A DNA stretch of 25,201 bases from JBBKWX01 sp037969175 (GTDB taxonomy: Bacteria; Bacteroidota; Bacteroidia; AKYH767-A; JBBKVM01). Each line of letters opens with the position of its first letter. The first letter of the stretch is position 1. Positions 6,958 through 14,662 of the stretch are shown here, piece after piece. The stretch spans positions 1 through 25,201 of the forward strand of contig JBBKWX010000136.1 of the NCBI GenBank assembly GCA_037969175.1, read 5' to 3'. Both the position numbers and the translations under genes were made by a program. The notes under the pieces are model-generated. The model did not search any database and was not told where the DNA came from. It worked only from the letters and a program-made list of their open reading frames with translations.

Positions 6958-8316
6958 ATGGGAAATAATGTAGATGAATCCTTAGCAATTGCCAGAGCTC
7001 CTGATGCGGGAACCGGAATGAAAGACCGAATGGGTTTAGCATTGATCGGCATTGGAACATTGGTCTTTCTGGTTGTCCTTTTAGGAGGCGGCCCGGTTTC
7101 CAAAGTACATGCCTGGTGGTTGAGTTTTGGAACAGTAGGACTTGGAACCCTATTAATGGCATGGAATAATTTCGGGAAAGGACCTGCAGGAATTCAAAAT
7201 GATGGGATCATGTTTGGTTCCATGACGGCAAAAGGTGCATTGGCCTGGGTTAGCGGTATACTCCTTACAGGATTTTATATTATCATTTATTGGTTCCCGC
7301 AATATCTTGAAAACCTTGTTCGGATCTGTGACCCAATGAGCTTTGCTTTACGAGGCATTGCAGCCGATCAATGGTTTCTATATGGAACCTTATATACACT
7401 AGCTGTCCTTGTGATGGGCTATAGAGCCATATTAAAATACAGACATAACCGATATCAGATCATAAGAACATTATCTGTAATGTTTTTCCAATTTGGTTTT
7501 GCATTTTTAATTCCCGGTATATTGATCTTGTTCAATCAACCGGAATTTTATTTCAGCTATTTCTGGCCTTTGAAGTACAATTACCTTTTTCCAAATGATG
7601 TAAATTATTTACTAAACTCTCCGGGAGGTTTAGGAACCTTTATGGTATTCTGGGGTGCACTTATGAGCTTTGCTGCAACACCTGTACTCACCTATTTCTT
7701 TGGAAAACGATGGTATTGTTCCTGGGTTTGCGGATGTGGTGGTCTTGCCGAAACGATGGGCGATCCTTTCAGACATCAAAGTGATAAATCTCTTAAAGCA
7801 TGGAAGATCGAACGATGGATGATTCACAGTGTTTTGGTTTTTGTTGTTATCACCACTGCATTATTATGGATCAATTCTGCACAGGAAGGTGCGCTTCTTG
7901 GATCCTTATCTGCAGCATTTTCCAAGACCTATGGATTTGCTATTGGGGCTGTCTTTTCAGGAGTTGTCGGAGTTGGATTTTACCCGATTATGGGCTCAAG
8001 AGTCTGGTGTAGATTTGGTTGCCCCATGGCCGCTTATCTTGGCATCATCCAAAAATATTTTTCACGTTTCAGAATTACTACTAACGGTGGTCAGTGCATA
8101 AGTTGCGGTAATTGTTCTACGTATTGTGAGATGGGAATTGATGTAAGATGGTATGCGCAAAGAGGACAAAATATTATTCGTTCTTCTTGTGTAGGATGCG
8201 GGATTTGCTCTGCAGTTTGCCCCAGAGGTGTTTTAAATTTAGAAAATGGCGGTGATAAAGAAAGATATAATGATCCTATTCATATTACCAAAGAAGGATT
8301 GAGTTTGAGAGATTAA
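6958..8316 (+). CDS. NapH/NosR/CcoG-like membrane 4Fe-4S ferredoxin
   Basis: A 452-residue integral membrane electron-transfer protein. About six hydrophobic segments (around residues 26-43, 56-69, 94-112, 142-156, 172-192, 225-246, 288-305, 326-345, some short) are followed by a C-terminal iron-sulfur domain. Two membrane-border Cys motifs are typical of NapH/NosR/CcoG relatives: C254, C258, C260 and C351, C355 (CRFGCPM). Two complete 4Fe-4S motifs follow: C380-C383-C386-C390 and C411-C414-C417-C421. It probably takes electrons from the flavoprotein encoded just upstream and passes them to or across the membrane; the final acceptor is not encoded nearby. No nos, nap or cytochrome oxidase genes occur in the window, so a denitrification or copper role has no support here. 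One base separates its stop from the next start. Confidence 0.85.
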   Translation: MGNNVDESLAIARAPDAGTGMKDRMGLALIGIGTLVFLVVLLGGGPVSKVHAWWLSFGTVGLGTLLMAWNNFGKGPAGIQNDGIMFGSMTAKGALAWVSGILLTGFYIIIYWFPQYLENLVRICDPMSFALRGIAADQWFLYGTLYTLAVLVMGYRAILKYRHNRYQIIRTLSVMFFQFGFAFLIPGILILFNQPEFYFSYFWPLKYNYLFPNDVNYLLNSPGGLGTFMVFWGALMSFAATPVLTYFFGKRWYCSWVCGCGGLAETMGDPFRHQSDKSLKAWKIERWMIHSVLVFVVITTALLWINSAQEGALLGSLSAAFSKTYGFAIGAVFSGVVGVGFYPIMGSRVWCRFGCPMAAYLGIIQKYFSRFRITTNGGQCISCGNCSTYCEMGIDVRWYAQRGQNIIRSSCVGCGICSAVCPRGVLNLENGGDKERYNDPIHITKEGLSLRD

Positions 8317-8317
8317 T

Positions 8318-9013
8318 ATGAAGAAAAAAATAGTTGTTTTGATTCCTGCATTGAATGAAGAAAAATCAATAACCAAAGTATTAAACGATATACCAAAAGA
8401 TTTGGTAATTGAAATAATCGTAATAAATAATGGTTCTACAGACAGTACGGAACAAAATGCAAGATCTGCAGGTGCTACGGTTTTGAATGAACCAATCAAA
8501 GGATATGGCAATGCTTGCCTTAAAGGCCTGACCTATTTGTCGCAGAAGTCAGTAGAAGAACAGCCTGATATAGTTGTGTTTCTGGATGCAGATTATAGCG
8601 ATCATCCTGAAGAACTTGAACTGGTAGTTGATCCAATCATTAATGGCGAAATGGATCTTGTCATTGGTTCAAGAGCTTTAGGAGACAAAGAAAAAGGAGC
8701 TATGATGCCACAACAGATCTTTGGCAATTGGCTTGCGACAAGGCTAATGAAGCTGATCTATGGATATAAATTTACTGACCTCGGACCATTCCGTGCTATC
8801 AGGTATTCTTCTTTATTGAAAATAGGAATGATAGATAGAAACTTTGGGTGGACTGTAGAAATGCAGGTAAAAGCAGCTAAGCTAAAGTTGCGTTGTTCTG
8901 AAGTGCCTGTCACTTACAGAAAAAGAATAGGTGTTTCCAAAGTTACCGGAACTATCAAAGGCAGTGTGATGGCAGGATACAAGATCTTATACACAATATT
9001 CAGGTACATTTAA
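8318..9013 (+). CDS. GT2 polyprenyl-phosphate glycosyltransferase (DPM1-like)
   Basis: A 231-residue family 2 glycosyltransferase resembling dolichyl/polyprenyl-phosphate mannose or glucose synthases, which move a hexose from a nucleotide sugar to polyprenyl phosphate on the inner face of the membrane. Visible motifs: the N-terminal VLIPALNEEKSI (residues 7-18), NNGSTDST (37-44), the metal-binding DAD at 90-92, GSRA at 117-120, and TDLGPFRAIR at 153-162. It lacks the C-terminal transmembrane helices of the ArnC/GtrB branch, so it should be soluble or peripheral like yeast-type Dpm1 catalytic domains. Donor sugar cannot be read. Third gene of the operon, starting one base after the ferredoxin gene; a likely supplier of lipid-linked sugar for the membrane glycosyltransferase encoded last. 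Confidence 0.85.
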   Translation: MKKKIVVLIPALNEEKSITKVLNDIPKDLVIEIIVINNGSTDSTEQNARSAGATVLNEPIKGYGNACLKGLTYLSQKSVEEQPDIVVFLDADYSDHPEELELVVDPIINGEMDLVIGSRALGDKEKGAMMPQQIFGNWLATRLMKLIYGYKFTDLGPFRAIRYSSLLKIGMIDRNFGWTVEMQVKAAKLKLRCSEVPVTYRKRIGVSKVTGTIKGSVMAGYKILYTIFRYI

Positions 9014-9017
9014 AGAG

Positions 9018-10496
9018 ATGAAAATAATTTTTCTAATTATATATGGTTTAGCGCTTCTGTTTATATTTCTATACAGTCTGATCCAGCTGCACCTTGTGAT
9101 TTTATATTTAAAAAGAAATAAAAATTCAGATCCGGAGAATGTTCCTGATGCTGATTTTTCTCCAACAGTTACGATTCAGCTTCCGGTTTACAATGAAAAA
9201 TATGTAGTCGAAAGATTGATTGATGCTGTATGTAAGATCCATTATCCAAAAGAGAAACTGGAAATACAAGTGCTCGATGATAGTACTGATGATACTGCAG
9301 AGATCATAGCATCAAAAGTCCATGAATGGCGATCTAAAGGAATTGATATAAAGCAGGTAAGAAGACAGAACCGCAGTGGATTTAAAGCAGGAGCTTTGCA
9401 AGAAGGAATGCTTCAGGCAAAAGGAGAGTTCATTGCTATTTTCGATGCTGATTTTATGCCGACAACTGACTTTTTGCAAAAAACAATTCCTTGGTTTTCA
9501 AATTCAAAAATTGGAGTAGTACAAACAAGATGGGAACATGTAAATGAAGATTATTCTTTGCTTACAAGGCTACAAGCATTCGGTCTGGATGCTCATTTTA
9601 CAGTTGAACAAGGTGGCAGAAATAATGGCAAACACTTTATAAACTTCAATGGCACCGGTGGTGTTTGGAGAAAAAGTACGATCGTTGATGCAGGAGGATG
9701 GCAAAGTGATACACTAACCGAAGACCTTGACCTGAGCTATAGAGCACAATTGAAAGGTTGGGATTTCAAATACCTTGAAGTGGTAGGTTCCCCTGCCGAA
9801 CTGCCGGCAGAAATTTCTTCATTAAAATCACAGCAATTTAGATGGACCAAAGGTGCTGCCGAAACAGCTAAAAAAAATCTTTTCAAAGTACTTCGTTCTT
9901 CTTTGCCTTTTAGCACGAAACTTCATGCAACATTTCATCTGTTAAATTCTACCATCTTCGTTTGTATCGTTATCATTTCCATATTGAGTGTTCCTGTATT
10001 ATTTATAAAAGCAGCAAGCCCGGAGTTAAAATTGATCTTCAAACTAGCATCTATATTCTTGTTTAGTTTAGTCAGTCTTGGACTATTTTATTTTGTCTCA
10101 CTGAAACGGAAAGAATGGTCAATGTGGAAGACAACGCTATACTTCCTTATCAATTTCCCTTTGTTTTTAAGCATGAGTATGGGTATCAGTTTACATAATG
10201 CAATTGCTGTAATACAGGCTTATTTGGGGTATAAAACACCTTTCATCCGAACTCCAAAATTTGATATCAGAAACTTGAAAGATACCTGGAAAGGAAAAGC
10301 CTATACAAGTTCCGGCTTGAGTCTATTAAATATTGTTGAAGGGATACTTTGTCTTTATTTTGTATTCGGAATTATTGCGGCCTTCCTTCTTGATGACTTT
10401 GGATTACTCCCCTTTCATTTGATGTTGGCATTCGGATATGGAATGGTATTTTGGCTTTCAATAGTGCATGCATCCGGTAAGAAAATATATGCTTGA
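9018..10496 (+). CDS. Cellulose-synthase/CslA-like processive GT2
   Basis: A 492-residue membrane glycosyltransferase of the cellulose synthase superfamily, closest in layout to plant CslA beta-mannan/glucomannan synthases. One N-terminal membrane helix (about 1-31) precedes the GT-A domain with all processive-synthase signatures: LDDST (86-90), DAD (143-145), TED (234-236) and the QxxRW-type QQFRW (272-276). At least four hydrophobic segments follow (about 308-328, 340-362, 376-400, 430-480). There is no PilZ domain, so no sign of cyclic-di-GMP control, and no bcsB/bcsC partners, which argues against classical cellulose secretion. Likely product is a beta-linked hexose polymer or a glycolipid; the sugar is unknown. 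Starts four bases after the previous gene. Confidence 0.85.
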   Translation: MKIIFLIIYGLALLFIFLYSLIQLHLVILYLKRNKNSDPENVPDADFSPTVTIQLPVYNEKYVVERLIDAVCKIHYPKEKLEIQVLDDSTDDTAEIIASKVHEWRSKGIDIKQVRRQNRSGFKAGALQEGMLQAKGEFIAIFDADFMPTTDFLQKTIPWFSNSKIGVVQTRWEHVNEDYSLLTRLQAFGLDAHFTVEQGGRNNGKHFINFNGTGGVWRKSTIVDAGGWQSDTLTEDLDLSYRAQLKGWDFKYLEVVGSPAELPAEISSLKSQQFRWTKGAAETAKKNLFKVLRSSLPFSTKLHATFHLLNSTIFVCIVIISILSVPVLFIKAASPELKLIFKLASIFLFSLVSLGLFYFVSLKRKEWSMWKTTLYFLINFPLFLSMSMGISLHNAIAVIQAYLGYKTPFIRTPKFDIRNLKDTWKGKAYTSSGLSLLNIVEGILCLYFVFGIIAAFLLDDFGLLPFHLMLAFGYGMVFWLSIVHASGKKIYA

Positions 10497-11814
10497 ATTA
10501 AACAAAACTGAATTTAATTTTAGAACAGGCATACCGGTTCTGCTTTCAGTTTTGGGATACATCTTACTTACTTACTTTACTCAAAGAGAAAACTCATTTA
10601 CGGTACTTGCATTATTTAGCATTCTTTTTATTTCCTATGTATTTCTGGTAAAACAAAAAATAAACTGGTTGTCGGCGATCATGCTTGGACTGATTTTCCG
10701 TATCAGCACATTATTCAGTTTTCCCGAATTATCAGATGATATTTACAGATTTATCTGGGATGGTAATCTTATTCTGAATGGGCACAATCCCTATCTCTAT
10801 CTGCCCTCAGAGATCTCAAGTCAATTCGAAACCGGGTTTATGTCTGTATTGTTTGCCAATATGAACTCTCCGGATTATTATACAGTATATCCCCCACTTT
10901 GTCAATTTATTTTTTCAGCCGGATCATTCCTGGGACATGAAGATCTTTATCTCTCTTCTCTTTTTATAAAGACATTTATTTTTCTGGCTGAATGTGGATC
11001 TATTCTCCTTATAGTACGCCTTCTTGAAATGAAAGGGCTCGACAAAAACCTTGTTTCATTGTATGCATTGAATCCATTGGTAATAGTTGAATTAAGCGGC
11101 AATGCTCATTTTGAGGGAATCATGATATTCTATCTTTTAATGGGTTTTTATTTTTTAGAAAAGAAAAACTTGATGTTGGGTGGAATAGCAATTGGCCTTG
11201 CGGTTTCGGTAAAACTATTGCCCATACTGATCATTCCTTTCTTGCCAAAAATACTAGGTTGGAGAAATGCAATTATCACTTCTATTCTGATCATTTGTAT
11301 TCCTGTCCTTTTGTTCATTCCATTTGCGGATTCAGCATTAATACCACAATTCTTTTCCAGTCTGGATCTCTATTTCAGGAAATTTGAATTTAACGCTTCC
11401 ATTTATTATCTCGTAAAAAATATTTACTTACAAATCGTTGGGTACAACAGGATAGATATCCTGGGTCCCGTATTGGCATTAGCAAGCAGTGCAATGATCC
11501 TTGTTTATGCGTTTATTCTTCAGAAAAGAAAAGATCTATTTATTGCATTGATGATCGCACTCAGTATTTATTTTTTCTTTGGCACTACCATCCATCCCTG
11601 GTATCTCACAACGCTTTGTGCCTTGGCAGTTTTTGCAAATAAAAAGTATGTTTTTATATGGTCGGGGCTGGCTGTTCTCAGTTATTGGACCTATGGAAAC
11701 CCGGAATTTAAGGAGAGTAATGTGCTTCTGCTGATAGAGTATGGAGTTCTTGTCGGGTATATTTTTTACGAAAATTTCTATCCCGAAAAAGATCTGTTAA
11801 TATTGAATAAATAA
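10489..11814 (+). CDS. GT87/PIG-M-like integral membrane glycosyltransferase
   Basis: A 441-residue polytopic membrane protein with about ten to twelve hydrophobic segments. It resembles polyprenyl-phosphate-sugar-dependent GT-C transferases (GT87/DUF2029 or PIG-M type): after the first helices comes an exoplasmic loop with FPELSDDIYRFIWDGNL, the acidic SDD motif expected of catalysis, then a NPLVIVE...NAHFEG segment and a late HPWYL motif. Such enzymes use polyprenyl-phosphate hexose, which the DPM1-like protein two genes upstream could supply. ATG 10489 overlaps the previous stop by eight bases; an in-frame ATG at 10468 is the alternative start. Last gene of the operon; no strong terminator is seen before the MITE. 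Confidence 0.78.
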   Translation: MLELNKTEFNFRTGIPVLLSVLGYILLTYFTQRENSFTVLALFSILFISYVFLVKQKINWLSAIMLGLIFRISTLFSFPELSDDIYRFIWDGNLILNGHNPYLYLPSEISSQFETGFMSVLFANMNSPDYYTVYPPLCQFIFSAGSFLGHEDLYLSSLFIKTFIFLAECGSILLIVRLLEMKGLDKNLVSLYALNPLVIVELSGNAHFEGIMIFYLLMGFYFLEKKNLMLGGIAIGLAVSVKLLPILIIPFLPKILGWRNAIITSILIICIPVLLFIPFADSALIPQFFSSLDLYFRKFEFNASIYYLVKNIYLQIVGYNRIDILGPVLALASSAMILVYAFILQKRKDLFIALMIALSIYFFFGTTIHPWYLTTLCALAVFANKKYVFIWSGLAVLSYWTYGNPEFKESNVLLLIEYGVLVGYIFYENFYPEKDLLILNK

Positions 11815-12368
11815 ACATTGTTGTCCGGAATAAATTTTAGTTTTTTATTTAAGGCTTTTTTTTAACCTTAGGGGCCTCAGTCCCGCATATGCGCATACGC
11901 ATCAAGCTAACAAATAAAATAAAACCACGAAGAGCACATAGGTCACAAGTTTCACTAAGATATATTCATGAAAATATCACTTCTAATTGAAATTTATTTT
12001 TGGCATGTCCTAGTCCACCAGCTGGCAGACATCATTATCAGAACAGATTTTATGCAAAATCAAAAAGAAACAATACTGTTGCGGAATATGCATTAAATAC
12101 TTAGTGTAACTATGTGTACTTGACCTTAGTGGTAAAAGAACATAATACTTGAGAAAAATAACTGCTATGAAAATGCAATACAATTAGCCATAGACTTATA
12201 AAATTACCCAAAATTGATAAAGCGTAGCTTGACGCTTATGCGAGACTTCGAGGCTCTGAGACCTCTGTGGTAAAATTAGCACAGATTCCCCTTGTAGATA
12301 AGTACTTATGATGCAACTCGACAGGATTAGAAACCCGACACCGGACAACAATGATAAATAAAAGCAGT
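11815..12368. other. Gene-free stretch with MITE-like element
   Basis: A 554-bp gap between convergent genes with no credible coding sequence; the one short minus-strand open frame (12236-12430) overlaps the true AI-2E gene and the repeat and is rejected. It holds copy B of the MITE. A T-rich run with a weak TAAGG/CCTTA dyad near 11849-11870 could end the upstream operon but is not convincing. Confidence 0.6.
11872..12256. repeat. MITE-like inverted-repeat element, copy B
   Basis: About 385 bp, inverted relative to copy A (1801-2160). The left core arm (11924-11978) matches copy A's right arm in 51 of 55 positions when inverted. The right core arm (12100-12133), read on the minus strand, matches copy A's left arm in 31 of 34 positions plus a 2-nt gap. 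Outer ends GCATACGCATCAAGCTAA (plus, 11894-11911) and GCATAAGCGTCAAGCTAC (minus, 12226-12243) are terminal inverted repeats, flanked inward of GGGCCTC (left) and GAGCCTC (right, minus strand). The centre carries CCACCAGCTGGCAG (12016-12029), containing a CCAGCTGG palindrome, but no open frame. Confidence 0.8.
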
Positions 12369-13466
12369 TTAGATCTGCATTGGAGGCTCTTTGATCTTAT
12401 TACTTTTTTTATCCAGCATTGGATCATCACTTAATAATATTGCTAATGACTGCAATGACTCAACACGCTCACTGATCAATTTTAATATAGCTACAAAAGG
12501 AACGAATAGGATCATCCCCGCTGCACCCCATATCACTCCACCTGCAATGATCGCTATGATCATAAATAATGTATTTATATTCATCCTTGAACTAACAGCA
12601 AGCGGAAAGATCAGATTTGCTTCAAGGTATTGAACGATCGTAAATACAATAATGACACCCATGGGATAGGTCCATGAATCATAGGTGATCCAGGCTATAG
12701 ACATAGGTAATATCGCACCAATGGTGATCCCAACGTAAGGTATGAACGTTAGTAAAGAGGCAATGATTCCGAATAAAACCGGATGAGGAATACCCAGCAA
12801 AGCCAAACCGATACTGTTGAGAATGGCAACAAGTAAATAGACTATCGCCATCCCTTTTATAAAACCATAATATGCACTAATGGACTCTTTCAGGACTAAA
12901 AGAATTTCTGATTGTTTGGCTTGTGGGAATAATGCAAAAATTGCTTTAACTATAAGTTTCCGGTAGTAAAGAACCATTGCAACATAAAATGGAATGAGAA
13001 CCAATAACACCATTGAAACTGCAGATCCACTCAATACCTGGCGGAGAAATGGAAAGACATATGTATATGAATTCTCCATCCATGTTGAAATCCAATTGTC
13101 CTGAACGAGCCTGCTTACCTTCCAGTCATTTTCTAGATAGATCCTGAATACTTCAATTACTTCATAGAGCTTATCTTTTATCAAAGGCCAGTCCTGGCTG
13201 AACAATAAAGCTTGATACACCAATAAAGAAACAACTAAACTTAGTGGGATAAAGACCACCAGTAATGAAAGACCGATCGCTATGTATATATTAAAACCTT
13301 TTTTTTCCAGCCAATTACAAAATGGATACAACACAAAACTGATCAGCATAGCGAAACTCAATGGTACCAATAAGGTACGTCCGTAATAAAGAATCACTGT
13401 GATCAACACAATAGCAGTAAGTATCCGGATGATATCTCTTGAGCTATTAATTCTGTGTTCTTCCAT
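12369..13466 (-). CDS. AI-2E family membrane transporter (second copy)
   Basis: A 365-residue member of the AI-2E/PerM/YdiK exporter family (PF01594), with about eight membrane segments: two N-terminal pairs, a hydrophilic periplasmic-type region around residues 92-140, then a C-terminal helical cluster. The family signature GIPHPVLFGIIASLLTFIPYVGITIGAILP lies near residues 224-253. Substrates are mostly unproven; some relatives are Na+/H+ antiporters and the AI-2 name comes from E. coli TqsA, so a quorum-sensing role should not be assumed. Begins 52 nt after a second family member, probably in one transcript. ATG 13466 is the first start and is followed by MEEHRINSSRD, a plausible cytoplasmic N-terminus. 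Confidence 0.85.
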   Translation of the reverse strand: MEEHRINSSRDIIRILTAIVLITVILYYGRTLLVPLSFAMLISFVLYPFCNWLEKKGFNIYIAIGLSLLVVFIPLSLVVSLLVYQALLFSQDWPLIKDKLYEVIEVFRIYLENDWKVSRLVQDNWISTWMENSYTYVFPFLRQVLSGSAVSMVLLVLIPFYVAMVLYYRKLIVKAIFALFPQAKQSEILLVLKESISAYYGFIKGMAIVYLLVAILNSIGLALLGIPHPVLFGIIASLLTFIPYVGITIGAILPMSIAWITYDSWTYPMGVIIVFTIVQYLEANLIFPLAVSSRMNINTLFMIIAIIAGGVIWGAAGMILFVPFVAILKLISERVESLQSLAILLSDDPMLDKKSNKIKEPPMQI

Positions 13467-13518
13467 ACTATTTCATTCTATTTAAAGTTCGATAAAATAA
13501 GTCGGAATAAAAACCAAA

Positions 13519-14616
13519 TCAGAGTTTTTCTGTAAGCTTCTTTACCAATTTAAATTCTATCAAAAACTCTTTTGCAACAACTCGTATCAATGTATAAACA
13601 GGAATTGCCAGTATCATACCCGGTATGCCGGCTAATGTGGCAGCCATCAGAATAACTAAAAATATTTCAAGAGGATGAGCTGCGACTAAATTAGAAAATA
13701 TCAAGGGTTGACTTAGATTATTATCAATTAATTGTGATATTGAAAATACTATTGAGATCTTCAATATAATCGGCAACAACTCTATATTCATATCATTACT
13801 TAAACCTGAAGAAACACCAATGAAAATTCCAATTACAGCCGCTATTATAGGACCAACATAAGGAATGATATTGAGTATCCCCGCCAGAAAACCTATCAAC
13901 AGGGCATTTTCGATTCCAACAATCATAAGCCCTACACTCACCATGATCGTAAACAAAGCAAGTTGGATAATAAGTCCTATAAAATATTTTGACAACAGCC
14001 TTTTAGCATTGTTCAGAATATTGCGAATTTGGGGTTCATATTCTGTCGGAGGAATCAGCATAACTGCATTGTATAGCATGCTGTGATCTTTTAAGAAGAA
14101 AAAAGAAATAAATACTACTGAAGAGAATGCAACTAAAAGATTACCGGTGAAACTTATGATAGAATTAGCCATTAGTGAAAGGCTGGTCAAGTTCACAAAA
14201 GCCAATATACTTTCTTTCGTATAACCAATTACAGATTCATGTCCGACCGGTAGAAAACCATATTTGTTAAAAAAAGCATCTATAGGAGCCAGGTCATAAC
14301 TGAACTGCTCCGAAATTGTATCCATGTCAAGGTTTGCGATTATGGTAGCTTCTCTGGCGATCAACGGGAAGAACAAAGATATCAGTAGCACCAACAAACT
14401 TATCATGGTTAATAAAGCCATGATCGCACTGAGTGCATTCGGAATATGAAACCTTCCAATTTTGATCTTTCCGAACAAGATCATCAATGGTCTGCCGATG
14501 AGACTTACAATTGCAGCAATTATCACAAAGGTGATGACGGTTCTAAAGTACCAAAGTCCAAACAATGCCAGAATAATAGCAGGAATAATAACCCACAATC
14601 TTTTCTTATGATTCAT
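13519..14616 (-). CDS. AI-2E family membrane transporter (first copy)
   Basis: A 365-residue paralogue of the downstream gene, diverged but with the same layout: N-terminal hydrophobic pair (about 8-42), a second pair from residue 62, a polar extracytoplasmic region (about 90-140), and the signature region GFLAGILNIIPYVGPIIAAVIG around 240-262, then SQPLIFSNLVAAHPLEIFLVILMAA. ATG 14616 (MNHKKRLWVIIPA) is preferred over an in-frame TTG at 14622. Substrate unknown. The GH113-like gene ends 46 nt upstream, but a promoter-like TATATTTG box sits three bases before this ATG, so the pair of transporters may be transcribed separately. Confidence 0.85.
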   Translation of the reverse strand: MNHKKRLWVIIPAIILALFGLWYFRTVITFVIIAAIVSLIGRPLMILFGKIKIGRFHIPNALSAIMALLTMISLLVLLISLFFPLIAREATIIANLDMDTISEQFSYDLAPIDAFFNKYGFLPVGHESVIGYTKESILAFVNLTSLSLMANSIISFTGNLLVAFSSVVFISFFFLKDHSMLYNAVMLIPPTEYEPQIRNILNNAKRLLSKYFIGLIIQLALFTIMVSVGLMIVGIENALLIGFLAGILNIIPYVGPIIAAVIGIFIGVSSGLSNDMNIELLPIILKISIVFSISQLIDNNLSQPLIFSNLVAAHPLEIFLVILMAATLAGIPGMILAIPVYTLIRVVAKEFLIEFKLVKKLTEKL

Positions 14617-14619
14617 AAA

Positions 14620-14627
14620 CAAATATA
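14620..14627 (-). promoter_or_regulatory. -7 box abutting start codon of AI-2E gene
   Basis: On the minus strand TATATTTG, an exact TAnnTTTG match, ends three bases before the ATG at 14616. This is the same octamer and the same spacing as before the propeller gene at 2234. No good -33 element is visible, so the call is tentative. Confidence 0.35.
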
Positions 14628-14662
14628 AAAGGGCTGATCATTCCAGCTTCATGATTTGAAAA

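Noticed and set aside
6958..8316. Assignment as NosR, NapH or CcoG
   Set aside because: The Cys pattern is shared by all these families, and none of their partner genes is present, so only a NapH/NosR/CcoG-like description is justified.
9018..10496. Cellulose synthase BcsA
   Set aside because: No PilZ domain, too short, and no bcsB/bcsC/bcsZ neighbours; the layout is closer to CslA-type synthases.
12369..14616. Quorum-sensing (AI-2) export function for the two transporters
   Set aside because: The family name derives from one member; most relatives have other or unknown substrates, and no luxS or AI-2 receptor gene is in the window.
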